From the NCBI RefSeq assembly GCF_000626635.1, contig NZ_CP007451.1, forward strand, positions 124,001-188,000: a DNA stretch of 64,000 nt, written 5' to 3'. The notes beneath the pieces were generated by a model. It saw nothing but the letters and a program-made list of their open reading frames with translations. It did no database searches and was not told where the DNA came from. Within the stretch, counting starts at the first letter, position 1; each line of letters opens with the position of its first letter. Source of the DNA: Draconibacterium orientale. GTDB lineage: Bacteria > Bacteroidota > Bacteroidia > Bacteroidales > Prolixibacteraceae. Both the position numbers and the translations under genes were made by a program. This document shows, in pieces, positions 29,223-38,653 of the stretch.

Positions 29223-30557
29223 ATGAATAGAATAAAATCAATCTTCTTCGTAATCGCGGTTAGTCTTCCGACTTTGTTGTTTGCACAAAACGGCACAACA
29301 AATAAAGCCTGGAGCCTAAACGATTGTATCGATTACGCCCTAACGCAAAACGTTTCGGTGCGCCAGAGCATTTTAACCAATGCATCGAACGAATTGAACA
29401 AAAATCAGGCGGAAGCCAACAAACTTCCTTCGTTAAGTGCTTCGGCACGCCAGAATTTTAGCTGGTCGAAATCGAAAGATCTGCTTACCGGCGATTCTGA
29501 TTTTTCAGGAAACAACAATACCAGTTACGGATTAAACTCGAGCGTTACCATTTACAACGCACAACGTTTGAATAACCTGATTAAACAGGCCGAATTAGAT
29601 ATGCAAAGTGGAATTTACGATTCGGAAACCATAAAAGAGTCAATTTCGCTGAGCATTTTAAATGCTTTTTTGCAGGTTGTGTTTTTAGAGGAGAATGTAA
29701 AAAATGCACAAAACCAGTTAGACGCTACTACCGAGCAACTGAAGCTGTCGGAAGCCCGTTTACAGTCCGGCATTATTTCACGCTCCGATTACCTGCAGGT
29801 AAAATCGCAACTGGCAAACGAGAAACTGAGTTTAGCCAATGCGCAGAGCAACTTTGCCATTTCAAAAGTAAGTTTGATGCAGTTAATGGAGCTACCGGTT
29901 GACGACAACTTTGAGGTGCTTCGTCCGAACCTGGAGGAATTAGCAAATGAAAATCTTACTCCGGTTGCATCAGATGTTTATGCCACTGCACTGGCCATTA
30001 AACCACAGATTAAAAGTGCCGAGTACCAAAAAGAAAGTGCTGCGCTGAATGAAAAAATTGCAGCGGCCGGTTTTTATCCAACCATCAGTGCCGATGCAGG
30101 TTTGTCAACCGGATATTCGAGCTACAATACATCCAATTATTTCGGACAATTGGGCGATCAGTTTACACCATCGGTTGGCGTTTCAGTATCCATTCCTATT
30201 TTCCAGAAAAAGCAGATTAAAACGAGTGTAGCACAGGCAAAAATTGGTTACAGCAATGCAGAATTACAGGAAATTGATACCAAAAACCAATTACGTAAAG
30301 AGATTGAACAAGCTTGTGTTGATGTGCTTTCGGCACAGATTGAATTTGAAGCCAACCAGGAGAGTTATTCATCTTACGAAGAATCGTACCAACTGGCGCA
30401 GGAAAAATTCAATAACGGACTGATCAACTCGGTTGATTTCCTTTTCGAGCGAAACAACCTGATCACGGCAGAAAGTCAGCTGTTACAATCAAAATTCAAC
30501 CTGATATTCAGCTATAAAATCCTTGATTTCTACCAGGGCAATCCAATCACTTTATAA
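29223..30557 (+). CDS. TolC-family outer-membrane efflux protein
   Basis: 444 residues with a signal peptide (ends SLPTLLFAQ). The TolC/OEP pattern is clear: WSLNDCIDYALTQNVSVRQS at the N-terminus, long amphipathic helices (LSEARLQSGIISRSDYLQVKSQL), a second repeat half (YQLAQEKFNNGLINSVDFLF) and a short beta-barrel-like stretch between. It forms the outer-membrane exit duct of a tripartite exporter. It is followed by the membrane-fusion protein 25 bp downstream, and by the MacB-type ATPase and permease, so the substrate leaves through this assembly. The exported compound is unknown. Confidence 0.93.
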   Translation: MNRIKSIFFVIAVSLPTLLFAQNGTTNKAWSLNDCIDYALTQNVSVRQSILTNASNELNKNQAEANKLPSLSASARQNFSWSKSKDLLTGDSDFSGNNNTSYGLNSSVTIYNAQRLNNLIKQAELDMQSGIYDSETIKESISLSILNAFLQVVFLEENVKNAQNQLDATTEQLKLSEARLQSGIISRSDYLQVKSQLANEKLSLANAQSNFAISKVSLMQLMELPVDDNFEVLRPNLEELANENLTPVASDVYATALAIKPQIKSAEYQKESAALNEKIAAAGFYPTISADAGLSTGYSSYNTSNYFGQLGDQFTPSVGVSVSIPIFQKKQIKTSVAQAKIGYSNAELQEIDTKNQLRKEIEQACVDVLSAQIEFEANQESYSSYEESYQLAQEKFNNGLINSVDFLFERNNLITAESQLLQSKFNLIFSYKILDFYQGNPITL

Positions 30558-30582
30558 ACCGAAATAATTAAAACGAAATATC

Positions 30583-31809
30583 ATGAAGAAAAAAACAATC
30601 ATCATTATCGCATTACTGCTTATCGTTCTGGTATCGGCAGCATTAGTTTTAAAACCTAATAAGGTTGATATAAGTCAGATCGATATTCAAACCGCAAAAG
30701 CAGGAAAAGGAAACATTAGTACTATTGTGGAATCGACCGGAACATTGGAAGCCATTACAACCGTTGAAGTGGGAACACAGGTTTCAGGAATTGTAGATGA
30801 ACTTTTTGTTGACTACAACTCGTATGTAAAAAAAGGCCAGTTGCTGGCAAAAATCGATACCACAAACCTGGCAGCACAATTGGAGCAAAGTCAGGCAACG
30901 TTAGACAATGCAAAAGCGGAACTCGATTACCAGCAGGCTACCTACAACCGTATGGCGCCGTTGAACGACAAACAATTGATCTCACAAACTGATTTCGACC
31001 AGTTGGTTTACAATTTAAACAAAGCAAAAGCCAGTTACAACAATGCTATGGCGCAACACAAACGCAATAAGATCAATCTGGATTATGCGCTGATCTACTC
31101 GCCTATCGACGGAGTGGTTTTGAACAAAGAAGTTGAAGAAGGACAGACTGTTGCAGCAAGTTTTAACACGCCTACCCTTTTTACCATTGCCAACGACCTT
31201 ACGCAAATGCAGGTTGAGGCCGACATTGATGAAGCCGACATAGGCCATATAAAAGAAGGACAACGTGTTGAATTCACTGTGGATGCCTATCCGGAAACAA
31301 CTTTTGAAGGAGAAGTTACTCAATTGCGTTGGGAGCCAACTGTTACCAACAATGTAGTTACCTATACCATTATTATTGACGCGCCAAACCCGGATTACAA
31401 ACTGATGCCGGGAATGACAGCCACTATTCAGGTTTTTATATTGGAGAAAAACGATATACTGGTGGTTCCAAGTAAAGCACTTCGTTTTAATCCCGACCAA
31501 AAACTACTAATGAGCTACATGAGCCAACAGGCTAAACCTGAAATGCCGGAAGGACAAACTCCTCCTGAAATGGGAAGTATGCCTGAACAAGCACCAAGCG
31601 ATGCAACAATGGTTTGGGTAAAAGAAGGCACCAATATTCATCCTGTTCCGGTTAAAATAGGAATGAACGACGACATTAACGCTGAAATCCTTTCGGGAAT
31701 AAAAAGCGGACAGGAGGTTCTGCTCAGCATGGAACAAAAAGGAGCAAATGAATCAGCAGCCAGATCAGGCGGCAATCCATTTATGCCAGGCCCTCCGGGA
31801 AGAAGATAG
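30583..31809 (+). CDS. MacA-like periplasmic adaptor (membrane-fusion protein)
   Basis: 408 residues with one N-terminal membrane helix (IIIIALLLIVLVSAALVL). A barrel-sandwich half-motif VEVGTQVSGIVDELFVDYNSYV is followed by an alpha-helical hairpin (about residues 100-150), a second lipoyl half (IYSPIDGVVLNKEVEEGQTV) and a beta-barrel domain (ADIGHIKEGQRVEFTVDAYP). The C-terminus has a low-complexity Met/Pro/Glu stretch (KPEMPEGQTPPEMGSMPEQ) and ends in PGPPGRR. It joins the TolC-like duct to the MacB-type transporter. Confidence 0.92.
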   Translation: MKKKTIIIIALLLIVLVSAALVLKPNKVDISQIDIQTAKAGKGNISTIVESTGTLEAITTVEVGTQVSGIVDELFVDYNSYVKKGQLLAKIDTTNLAAQLEQSQATLDNAKAELDYQQATYNRMAPLNDKQLISQTDFDQLVYNLNKAKASYNNAMAQHKRNKINLDYALIYSPIDGVVLNKEVEEGQTVAASFNTPTLFTIANDLTQMQVEADIDEADIGHIKEGQRVEFTVDAYPETTFEGEVTQLRWEPTVTNNVVTYTIIIDAPNPDYKLMPGMTATIQVFILEKNDILVVPSKALRFNPDQKLLMSYMSQQAKPEMPEGQTPPEMGSMPEQAPSDATMVWVKEGTNIHPVPVKIGMNDDINAEILSGIKSGQEVLLSMEQKGANESAARSGGNPFMPGPPGRR

Positions 31810-32029
31810 GAATTCAAGGAAAAAGGAAAAAGGATAAAGGCAAAAGGATAAAGTTAAGGACGGTTTAACCGGACGAAATCCAGATCGAAGCATCGGGAGC
31901 AAAAGTTACTGTCATCACAACGAGGAACGAGGAGAGATCTGTTGCAAGTTGCAATTTCGGATAACCAGCATCCGGTATCAAGTATCAAGAATCAAGTATC
32001 CAGAATCCAGAATCAAAAAAAAGAAAAAA
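31810..32029. repeat. Repeat-rich spacer between the MacA-like and ABC ATPase genes
   Basis: The 220-bp gap has A/G-rich short repeats (AAGGATAAAGGCAAAAGGATAAAG near 31825 onward in shorter units), a copy of a GTCATC...GAGAGATC element (31908-31950), and degenerate AGTATC/AGAATCCAG units (about 31966-32014). Related copies occur at 41805-41920 and 56801-56840. Confidence 0.7.
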
Positions 32030-32782
32030 ATGAGTAAAGCAATTATAAAAGTATCAGAACTGCGAAAAGATTACCATGTAGGAGAAATGACCGTACATGC
32101 ACTTCGTGGAGTTGATATGGAAATTTACGAAGGAGACTTTGCGGCCATTATGGGAGCCAGCGGATCCGGCAAATCTACCATGCTGAATATTCTTGGCTGT
32201 TTGGATAAACCAAGCTATGGCGAATATCACCTGGATGGAGTAAACATGGGAAAAATGAACAAGAACCAGCTGGCCGGATTGCGCAATAACAAACTGGGAT
32301 TTATTTTTCAGTCGTACAACCTCCTGCCGCGTACAACGGCTCTGGAAAATGTGGAACTGCCACTTTTCTATAATTCAAAAGTAAAATCGAAAGAACGAAA
32401 AGAACGTGCCATTTACGCGTTGGAGCAGGTGGGCCTGGCCGACCGGATGGATCACATGCCCAACCAACTTTCAGGTGGTCAGCAGCAGCGTGTGGCCATC
32501 GCCCGTTCGCTGGTGAACGACCCGGTGGTTATCCTTGCCGACGAGGCGACAGGTAACCTCGACACCCGGACTTCTTACGAAATTATGGAACTCTTCCAGC
32601 GGTTAAACGACAACGGCAAAACCATTGTATTTGTAACACACGAATCGGACATTGCCCGTTTTATGAAACGCAACATCGTTTTCCGTGACGGCCGGATACA
32701 AAAAGAATCGGCGGTAACCGATCGATTTAATGCGACACAGTTGATCGAAGCACTTCCGGTAGATGAAGATTATGAATCTTAA
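32030..32782 (+). CDS. ABC transporter ATPase (LolD/MacB-type)
   Basis: 250 residues from the ATG at 32030. A longer frame from 31949 translates the repeat-rich spacer and is rejected. Walker A GASGSGKST, Q-loop FIFQSYNLLPRTTALENV, signature LSGGQQQRVAIARSL, Walker B VILADEATGNLD and the H-loop VFVTHE are all intact. This subfamily powers MacB-type lipoprotein, peptide or antibiotic exporters. It lies 12 bp upstream of the permease. Confidence 0.95.
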   Translation: MSKAIIKVSELRKDYHVGEMTVHALRGVDMEIYEGDFAAIMGASGSGKSTMLNILGCLDKPSYGEYHLDGVNMGKMNKNQLAGLRNNKLGFIFQSYNLLPRTTALENVELPLFYNSKVKSKERKERAIYALEQVGLADRMDHMPNQLSGGQQQRVAIARSLVNDPVVILADEATGNLDTRTSYEIMELFQRLNDNGKTIVFVTHESDIARFMKRNIVFRDGRIQKESAVTDRFNATQLIEALPVDEDYES

Positions 32783-32794
32783 AAGCAGCGAAAA

Positions 32795-34015
32795 ATGAAC
32801 TACACAAATCTCACAAAAATAGCAACCACCGCCCTGAAACGTAACAAATTCAGAGCAATACTGACCATGCTTGGTATTATTATCGGTGTTGGCTCGGTAA
32901 TCGCGATGCTTTCCATAGGCGAATCATCGAAGCAGAGCATTCGCGAGGAAATGTCGGACATGGGCACCAATATGATATTTGTAATGCCCGGTCAGCAACG
33001 TCGTGGCGGAGTTATGATGGGGAATTCAAATACAAAATCGCTTACCCTAAAAGACATTGATGCACTTCGGAAAGAAGCAAAAAACATTACCGAAGTATCG
33101 CCACAGGTAAGCACCAGCGGACAGGCAGTTAACGGCAACAACAACTGGCCAACGACTATTTATGGTGTTAATGCCTCGTACCTCGATATCCGGAAATACG
33201 AACTGAAAGACGGACGTATTTTTACCGAAAAGGAAATTAAATCGCTGGCAAAAGTGTGCATTGTTGGGCAAACTGTTGTTGAAAATGTTTTCAACAACAA
33301 TGTCGACCCCATCGGACAAACCATTCGTTTTGGCGGCATTCCGCTTAAGGTAATTGGCGTTTTAAAAGAGAAAGGTGAAAACGGCATGGGAATGGACCAG
33401 GACGATATGATTATTGCCCCGTACACATCGGTTCAGCGACGAATGCTGGCCATTACACACATTCAATCGATTTATGCATCGGCAGTAAGCGAAGAACAGT
33501 CGGAGGCAGCCATCGCAGAAATTGAAACAATTTTACGTCGGCAACACAAATTACAGGAAGGCGACGACGATGATTTCGAGGTACGTTCGCAGGCCGAAAT
33601 GGTGGAAATGGTTTCATCGGTAACCGATATGCTGACTCTGCTTTTAGGAGCTGTAGCAGGAATATCGTTGCTGGTTGGCGGTATCGGAATTATGAATATC
33701 ATGTTTGTATCGGTTACCGAACGCACCAAAGAAATCGGGCTGCGCATGTCGGTTGGCGGACGAGGTTTCGACATCCTGATGCAGTTTCTGATTGAAGCCG
33801 TTCTGCTAAGTATTTTAGGCGGAATAATTGGTATAATTTTTGGCACAGGGCTCTCCTATCTTGCATCGTTTGCCCTCGACATGCCTTTTGTTATCGACAC
33901 GCAGGCAGTAGCCTTATCGTTCCTTGTTTGTAGCGTAATTGGCATATTTTTCGGTTGGTATCCGGCACGAAAAGCTGCTAACCTCGACCCGATTGACGCC
34001 ATACGACACGAATAA
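32795..34015 (+). CDS. MacB-like ABC transporter permease
   Basis: 406 residues with the MacB_PCD plus FtsX layout: an N-terminal helix (FRAILTMLGIIIGVGSVIAML), a periplasmic domain (about 45-280), then three C-terminal helices. The phrase GGIGIMNIMFVSVTERTKEIGLR is the conserved coupling loop of MacB/FtsX permeases and GWYPARKAANLDPIDAIRHE is the usual C-terminus. It works with the upstream ATPase, adaptor and TolC-like duct in mechanotransmission export. Confidence 0.95.
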   Translation: MNYTNLTKIATTALKRNKFRAILTMLGIIIGVGSVIAMLSIGESSKQSIREEMSDMGTNMIFVMPGQQRRGGVMMGNSNTKSLTLKDIDALRKEAKNITEVSPQVSTSGQAVNGNNNWPTTIYGVNASYLDIRKYELKDGRIFTEKEIKSLAKVCIVGQTVVENVFNNNVDPIGQTIRFGGIPLKVIGVLKEKGENGMGMDQDDMIIAPYTSVQRRMLAITHIQSIYASAVSEEQSEAAIAEIETILRRQHKLQEGDDDDFEVRSQAEMVEMVSSVTDMLTLLLGAVAGISLLVGGIGIMNIMFVSVTERTKEIGLRMSVGGRGFDILMQFLIEAVLLSILGGIIGIIFGTGLSYLASFALDMPFVIDTQAVALSFLVCSVIGIFFGWYPARKAANLDPIDAIRHE

Positions 34016-34081
34016 ATATAAAATTTGCTTTGGCTGCATTTTATTTAACAATTGATTTAACTTTGTTGAAAACCACTAAGA

Positions 34082-35170
34082 ATGAACAAACTTCAGGCAA
34101 AACGACATAGTCTTCCCATTATAATGCACCTGCTGGTGTGGCTGGTTTTAATTATTTTACCGCAAATTATAATAAGCCGTTATTCAGGAAACAACAATTT
34201 TATTGCCTGGGGTTTTTATGTAAATGCCTTTATTATAGGCGTTATATTTTATATTAACTATTTCTGGCTCGTTCCAAAGTTCTATATGAACCATAAAAAG
34301 GCATTGTTCTTTCTTTTGGCCCTTGCTGTTGTTGTTTGCTTTTATTTTGTGCTCGATTACTCTAATCATATTTTTCATAATCCGGAGCGCGACCGACGAA
34401 TTGCCGAGTCGATTGAAGAGCAGGCACGCAACGAGCAACGATTTCAGCGCCCGCCATTTAAGCTCATGCAAATTTATGGCTTTAGCCTGCTGGCCATTGT
34501 TATTGTTGGTTTTTCAATTGGTTTACGTGCCATTGAGCAATATACGGCCAGCGAAAAACGCCAGAAAGAACTGGAAAAAGAGAAACTTAACTCGGAGCTT
34601 GCCTTTCTGAAAAACCAGGTAAGCCCACACTTTTTCTTTAACACGCTGAACAATATTTATTCGATGGTAGCCATAAATACCGACGATGCGCAGGCTGCCA
34701 TTTTAAAACTATCGAAACTGATGCGCTACCTTTTATACGAGTCGGAACACGGCGAAACCCTGCTTTCGGCCGAGGTAGAATTTATGCGTCATTACATTGA
34801 TTTAATGCAGTTACGCGTATCGCAAAAGGTCGATATCCACATCGATCTTCCCGGTAAACAGAACGACCTGAAAATACCGCCACTCCTTTTTATTCCATTC
34901 ATCGAAAACGCATTTAAACACGGAATTAGTTACCGCGATAAATCGTTTATAAAGGTGGAAATGAAAACAGAAGCTGAAAAAGTATATTTCAGCTGCGAGA
35001 ACAGCGTGGCCAAAGAAAAAACAGAAAAGCGGGAGGAAAACCATTCGGGAATCGGACTCGAAAATGTAAAAAAAAGACTGGAACTTTTATTCGCCGGAAA
35101 ATACGATTTATACATCGAATCTTCAACAAATATATTCAGCGTAAAACTTGAAATAGATACCGCAAAATGA
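34082..35170 (+). CDS. LytS/YehU-type sensor histidine kinase
   Basis: 362 residues. Four N-terminal membrane helices (about 15-160) precede a coiled coil (EKRQKELEKEKLNSELAFLK) and the His_kinase domain (PF06580 type) with QVSPHFFFNTLNN (phospho-His183). The HATPase part shows PPLLFIPFIENAFKHG and SGIGLENVKKRLELLF. It overlaps the LytTR regulator by 4 bp, so the pair is translationally coupled. It follows the export operon by 66 bp and is a good candidate for its envelope-stress or drug sensor; the stimulus is unknown. Confidence 0.93.
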   Translation: MNKLQAKRHSLPIIMHLLVWLVLIILPQIIISRYSGNNNFIAWGFYVNAFIIGVIFYINYFWLVPKFYMNHKKALFFLLALAVVVCFYFVLDYSNHIFHNPERDRRIAESIEEQARNEQRFQRPPFKLMQIYGFSLLAIVIVGFSIGLRAIEQYTASEKRQKELEKEKLNSELAFLKNQVSPHFFFNTLNNIYSMVAINTDDAQAAILKLSKLMRYLLYESEHGETLLSAEVEFMRHYIDLMQLRVSQKVDIHIDLPGKQNDLKIPPLLFIPFIENAFKHGISYRDKSFIKVEMKTEAEKVYFSCENSVAKEKTEKREENHSGIGLENVKKRLELLFAGKYDLYIESSTNIFSVKLEIDTAK

Positions 35171-35886
35171 TACGAACAATTGCCATCGACGATGAACCTC
35201 TTGCACTTCAACTGGTAACTTCTTATGTGGAAAAAACGCCAACACTGGAACTGGCGGGTGCTTTTGATAATCCCATCGATGCCATGGAATTTATGGATCA
35301 GAACGAGGTGGATCTTATTTTTCTCGACATTGAAATGCCCGATTTAAGTGGTCTGGAATTTACCCGTATTCTTACCAACAAACCAAAAATTATTTTTACA
35401 ACGGCTTACGAAAAATACGCACTGCAGGGTTTTAAACTCGATGCTATTGATTACCTCTTAAAACCATTCAGTTACGAAGAGTTTTATAAAGCCGCCGAAA
35501 AAGCAAAAAAACAAATTGCTTACGAACGCGCCGATAAAAAAGGCGATGAAGTGGATTCGAATAACGAATTTCTGTTTCTGAAATCGGAATACAAAATCCG
35601 CAGAATTAATTTTAACGACATTATTTACGTTGAAGGTTTAAAAGACTATGTTAAAGTATTTCTTCAGCACGAGGCAAAACCGATTATGTCGTTAAGCTCG
35701 CTAAAAGCACTTGAAGCCAAACTTCCTGAAGGGAAATTTATGCGCGTTCACCGTTCGTTTATCGTAAACCTCGAAAAGATAGACACTATTGAACGAAGCC
35801 GGATTGTTTTTGGAAAAGTTTACATTCCGGTAAGCGACCAGTACAAAGACAACTTCAATAATTTTGTAAAAAATAATTTCCTATAA
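35167..35886 (+). CDS. LytTR-family response regulator
   Basis: 239 residues. The receiver domain has acidic pocket IDDEP, phospho-acceptor Asp54 in FLDIEMPDLSG, TTAYEKYALQGF and LLKPF. The LytTR DNA-binding domain (about 140-239) shows YVEGLKDYVKVFL and FMRVHRSFIVNLEKI. It overlaps the kinase gene by ATGA. It likely activates the upstream exporter operon or its own region. Confidence 0.95.
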   Translation: MIRTIAIDDEPLALQLVTSYVEKTPTLELAGAFDNPIDAMEFMDQNEVDLIFLDIEMPDLSGLEFTRILTNKPKIIFTTAYEKYALQGFKLDAIDYLLKPFSYEEFYKAAEKAKKQIAYERADKKGDEVDSNNEFLFLKSEYKIRRINFNDIIYVEGLKDYVKVFLQHEAKPIMSLSSLKALEAKLPEGKFMRVHRSFIVNLEKIDTIERSRIVFGKVYIPVSDQYKDNFNNFVKNNFL

Positions 35887-35993
35887 CAGAATATCCTGAG
35901 CGATAATCCAGTTGTATTAAAAATTTCATCTCCTTCGCACTATTTTAATTCTGTCTAAATAAAATTTATAATTTTGTCGTCAAATTATTATCC

Positions 35994-36692
35994 ATGGGAT
36001 TAAAGCAGGAACAAATTCAGAAAACCACAAAAATGTCGAAACTGCTTTTCAGCCACCCACAGTTAATCCTGGTGTTGGAGCGGTTTGAAATAAAGTTAGG
36101 CGTTCGTGAAAAAACTGTTGAGGAAATTTGCCTAGAAAACAATATCAGCCCCAAAGTATTTTTAATGGTGGCCAATCTTAACATCGACAGTTCGTACCAT
36201 CAGGATTTGAATTTCAGCGCTCCTGAAATTAAACAGGTCGTAAATTACCTGATGAAATCGCATGCCTATTATTCGGCAGAGGTTTTCCCGGAGATTATTC
36301 AGAACATTCATTTGATGAGCGAATTCAGCCAAAAACCGGAAATGCAGCTTGTTGAGCGTTTTTTTAATGATTACAAACACGAAGTTGACCAGCATTTTGA
36401 TTATGAAAACCACACCGTTTTCCCGTACATTTTAAACCTGATTGAGGCCAACGCCGCCGGGAATTATTCGGTGATTGATTACCGCGAACATCACGATGAT
36501 ATTCAGGAAAAACTCGACGATGTAAAAAAACTGCTTATCGAGCATCTTCCGCAAAAGGCTGACAACAACCTGAGACGTAAAATATTATTTGCGCTCTTCG
36601 ATTTAGATGCAGATCTGCAAACGCATTCAAAAATTGAGAATGAGATTTTAATTCCGCAGGTGGAACAACTTGAAAAACAAGGCCTCGTATAA
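35994..36692 (+). CDS. Hemerythrin-like di-iron protein (RIC/YtfE-like)
   Basis: 232 residues. An N-terminal DUF542-like helical region (LILVLERFEIKLGVREKTVEEIC) precedes a hemerythrin HHE domain with the iron ligands visible: LMKSHAYY, YKHEVDQHFDYENHTVFP, DYREHHDDIQ and LQTHSKIENEILIPQ. Relatives sense or repair oxidative and nitrosative damage or carry O2/NO sensing domains. It is immediately followed, with no gap, by a LuxR-type regulator, suggesting a sensor-regulator pair. TAATTTTG at 35969-35976 is a candidate -7 box. Confidence 0.88.
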   Translation: MGLKQEQIQKTTKMSKLLFSHPQLILVLERFEIKLGVREKTVEEICLENNISPKVFLMVANLNIDSSYHQDLNFSAPEIKQVVNYLMKSHAYYSAEVFPEIIQNIHLMSEFSQKPEMQLVERFFNDYKHEVDQHFDYENHTVFPYILNLIEANAAGNYSVIDYREHHDDIQEKLDDVKKLLIEHLPQKADNNLRRKILFALFDLDADLQTHSKIENEILIPQVEQLEKQGLV

Positions 36693-37289
36693 TTGGGAAC
36701 GCGCTGTAAAATACTGATCATCGAACCTTCGGCAATTATACGCGAAGGAATTGCTGCCATTCTGCATCAAATGAAAGACAGCATTGAACTGTCGTTTGCC
36801 GACACGCTGGAAGAGGCATTGAGATTCGGGCAATCCGATCTTTTTAAAATTGTATTCATTAATCCGGTTACCCTAAACAATTCGAGAAAGAATTTGAACA
36901 ACCTGCTCACGCTTTATCATAAAACCAATGTTGTGGGTTTGATTTCCAACCACTACGACCGCACGCTTTACGATAATTTTGCCGATAATATTTTTATTAC
37001 CGACAGGTACGAAACCATTACACAGATTATTTCGAAACGGTTTAAAACAACACCTGCCGGAAACAACGACATCGACAATACCTTAAGCGAAAGAGAAGTA
37101 GATGTACTGAAGCTGCTGGCCACCGGAAAATCGAATAAAGAAATTGCTGAACAACTGTTTATCAGTATCCACACCGTTATTTCGCACCGCAAAAACATCA
37201 GTAATAAAATTGGCGTAAAATCAACAGCCGCACTGGTTATTTATGCTGTGGCCAACGGTTTAATCGATGTTGATGGCTTTACCGAATAA
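36693..37289 (+). CDS. LuxR-type response regulator abutting the hemerythrin gene
   Basis: 198 residues with a TTG start directly after the hemerythrin stop codon (TAA at 36690-36692). The start is constrained because the first receiver strand (KILIIEPSA) begins six codons in and no ATG lies between. The receiver is degenerate: the usual phospho-Asp block reads FKIVFINPVTL with Asn in place of Asp, so classical phosphorylation is doubtful. The C-terminal LuxR HTH is intact (LSEREVDVLKLLATGKSNKEIAEQL continued by ISIHTVISHRKNI). Tight coupling implies its activity is set by the hemerythrin partner; this is inference. Confidence 0.87.
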   Translation: MGTRCKILIIEPSAIIREGIAAILHQMKDSIELSFADTLEEALRFGQSDLFKIVFINPVTLNNSRKNLNNLLTLYHKTNVVGLISNHYDRTLYDNFADNIFITDRYETITQIISKRFKTTPAGNNDIDNTLSEREVDVLKLLATGKSNKEIAEQLFISIHTVISHRKNISNKIGVKSTAALVIYAVANGLIDVDGFTE

Positions 37290-37297
37290 AAGCTTCA

Positions 37298-37513
37298 TTA
37301 TTTTCCCCACTTTAAAATAAGAAAGAGCAAAGGAGCTACAATCATTATGGTTATCAAGGCTTTGCTAATGTATTTTCCTTTTTCTTTTCGGAATAAGGCC
37401 CACCCGACTAACCCTGCAATGATGAGATAAAATGAAAAATCGATAAATACCGACGACACCAATTCGTTTTGCGATGAGTTAACCGTGAGTGACGATATAA
37501 ATGAAAAAATCAT
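37298..37513 (-). CDS. Small two-helix membrane protein of unknown function
   Basis: 71 residues. Two hydrophobic helices (VFIDFSFYLIIAGLVGWALF and ALITIMIVAPLLFLIL) flank a basic loop RKEKGKYISK, and the protein ends KWGK. The positive loop predicts both termini outside the cytoplasm. It converges with the LuxR gene, 8 bp apart, and lies downstream of the CDF exporter with 126 bp between. No function is recognised. Confidence 0.65.
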   Translation of the reverse strand: MIFSFISSLTVNSSQNELVSSVFIDFSFYLIIAGLVGWALFRKEKGKYISKALITIMIVAPLLFLILKWGK

Positions 37514-37639
37514 ACGCTTGTCGTTTTAAAATTGCCCCTGTAAAATTCAGTGTTTTTTAACGGGCTGACAATCGCGTAAAATGATGATTTTGATTCAAGA
37601 TCACTACCTTAAAAAGGGGAATTCAGACAAATTAATCTC

Positions 37640-38563
37640 TTAATGTGCAAGCAGTTCCGCATTATTGCTGCAACATTCGTAACCGGCCTGCAGCGTTATG
37701 TGCTCAATGCCAAATTTATCGTGAAGCAGTTTCTCGGCTTTTGCGCGAACTTCCATCAACTCCAACATGCTAATGTTGCTTTCCATATTAATATGCGCCT
37801 CTAAATGAATCTGGGTATCATCGAGTTTCCAAACATGAATATGATGAATATTGTCGATCCCCTGAATCTTTTCAACTTCCTCTTTTATACTTCCCAAATC
37901 AATATTTGTGGGTGTCGATTGCATTAAAATATCTACCGTCTCCTTCACCACATCCCAGGTGTGATAAATAATATAAATCCCCACCAGAACGGTAATCAAC
38001 GGATCGATCCAGAAAACTTCGAATTTCCAGATGGCAATACCACCAATAATTACGGCTACCGACGAAAAGGTATCGCCCAGTAGATGCAGGTAAGCAGCGC
38101 GTACATTCAGGTTATGGTCTTTATCTTTATTCAGCACAAAAACCGAAATAAGATTGGCCAGCAAACCAAAGGTTGCCACAATAAACATGATTTTGCCTTT
38201 TATCGGCTCAGGATTTACAAACCGTTCGTAGGCTTCAAAAAACAGGTACAAACAAATGCCAATCAGTACCACTCCGTTAAAAAGAGCGGCCAGTATTTCA
38301 ACGCGTTTATACCCAAAGGTTTTTTGTTCATCCGAAGGTTTGCGGCTTCGTTTACCCGCCAGGAACGCAATAAAAATTGCCGACGAATCGCCCAGATTAT
38401 GCAGTGCATCAGATAGTAACGACAAACTATTGGAAATAATTCCACCGATAATCTGCACAATGGTAATCGAAAGATTTAAAACCGTTACCCAAAGTAATTT
38501 CCTCCCTCTTATTTCGTGATTATGGTGGTGATGATGCCCATGATCGTGATGATGACCTGCCAT
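37640..38563 (-). CDS. Cation diffusion facilitator (CzcD/ZitB-like Zn2+/Co2+ exporter)
   Basis: 307 residues from the ATG at 38563; an upstream in-frame ATG at 38587 would add eight residues (MYYFKTKK), and I prefer the shorter form because relatives begin with the His-rich tail. That tail is GHHHDHGHHHHHNH. Six helices follow, with HNLGDSSAIFIAF (HxxxD) in helix 2 and HLLGDTFSSVAVI in helix 5 giving the metal-binding quartet. The C-terminal domain (IDNIHHIHVWKLDDTQIHLEAHI) is typical of the family. It exports divalent metals in exchange for protons. It is divergent from pflB; a perfect palindrome lies in the shared spacer. Confidence 0.93.
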   Translation of the reverse strand: MAGHHHDHGHHHHHNHEIRGRKLLWVTVLNLSITIVQIIGGIISNSLSLLSDALHNLGDSSAIFIAFLAGKRSRKPSDEQKTFGYKRVEILAALFNGVVLIGICLYLFFEAYERFVNPEPIKGKIMFIVATFGLLANLISVFVLNKDKDHNLNVRAAYLHLLGDTFSSVAVIIGGIAIWKFEVFWIDPLITVLVGIYIIYHTWDVVKETVDILMQSTPTNIDLGSIKEEVEKIQGIDNIHHIHVWKLDDTQIHLEAHINMESNISMLELMEVRAKAEKLLHDKFGIEHITLQAGYECCSNNAELLAH

Positions 38564-38613
38564 TTTTTTCGTTTTAAAGTAATACAAATATTAACAATTA
38601 TAGTTTAAATCAA

Positions 38614-38631
38614 ATCCCTATTAATAGGGAT
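38614..38631. promoter_or_regulatory. Perfect 18-bp palindrome between the CDF exporter and pflB
   Basis: ATCCCTATTAATAGGGAT is identical to its own reverse complement. It lies 94-77 bp upstream of pflB and 51-68 bp upstream of the exporter start, and about 23 bp before the pflB -7 candidate. It is a strong operator candidate for a dimeric regulator; the regulator is unknown. Confidence 0.6.
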
Positions 38632-38653
38632 ATTATTAATCGTTATTTACTAC

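Noticed and set aside
31949-32029. 27-residue N-terminal extension of the ABC ATPase
   Set aside because: It encodes repeat-derived basic sequence; the LolD-type start at 32030 is the normal one.
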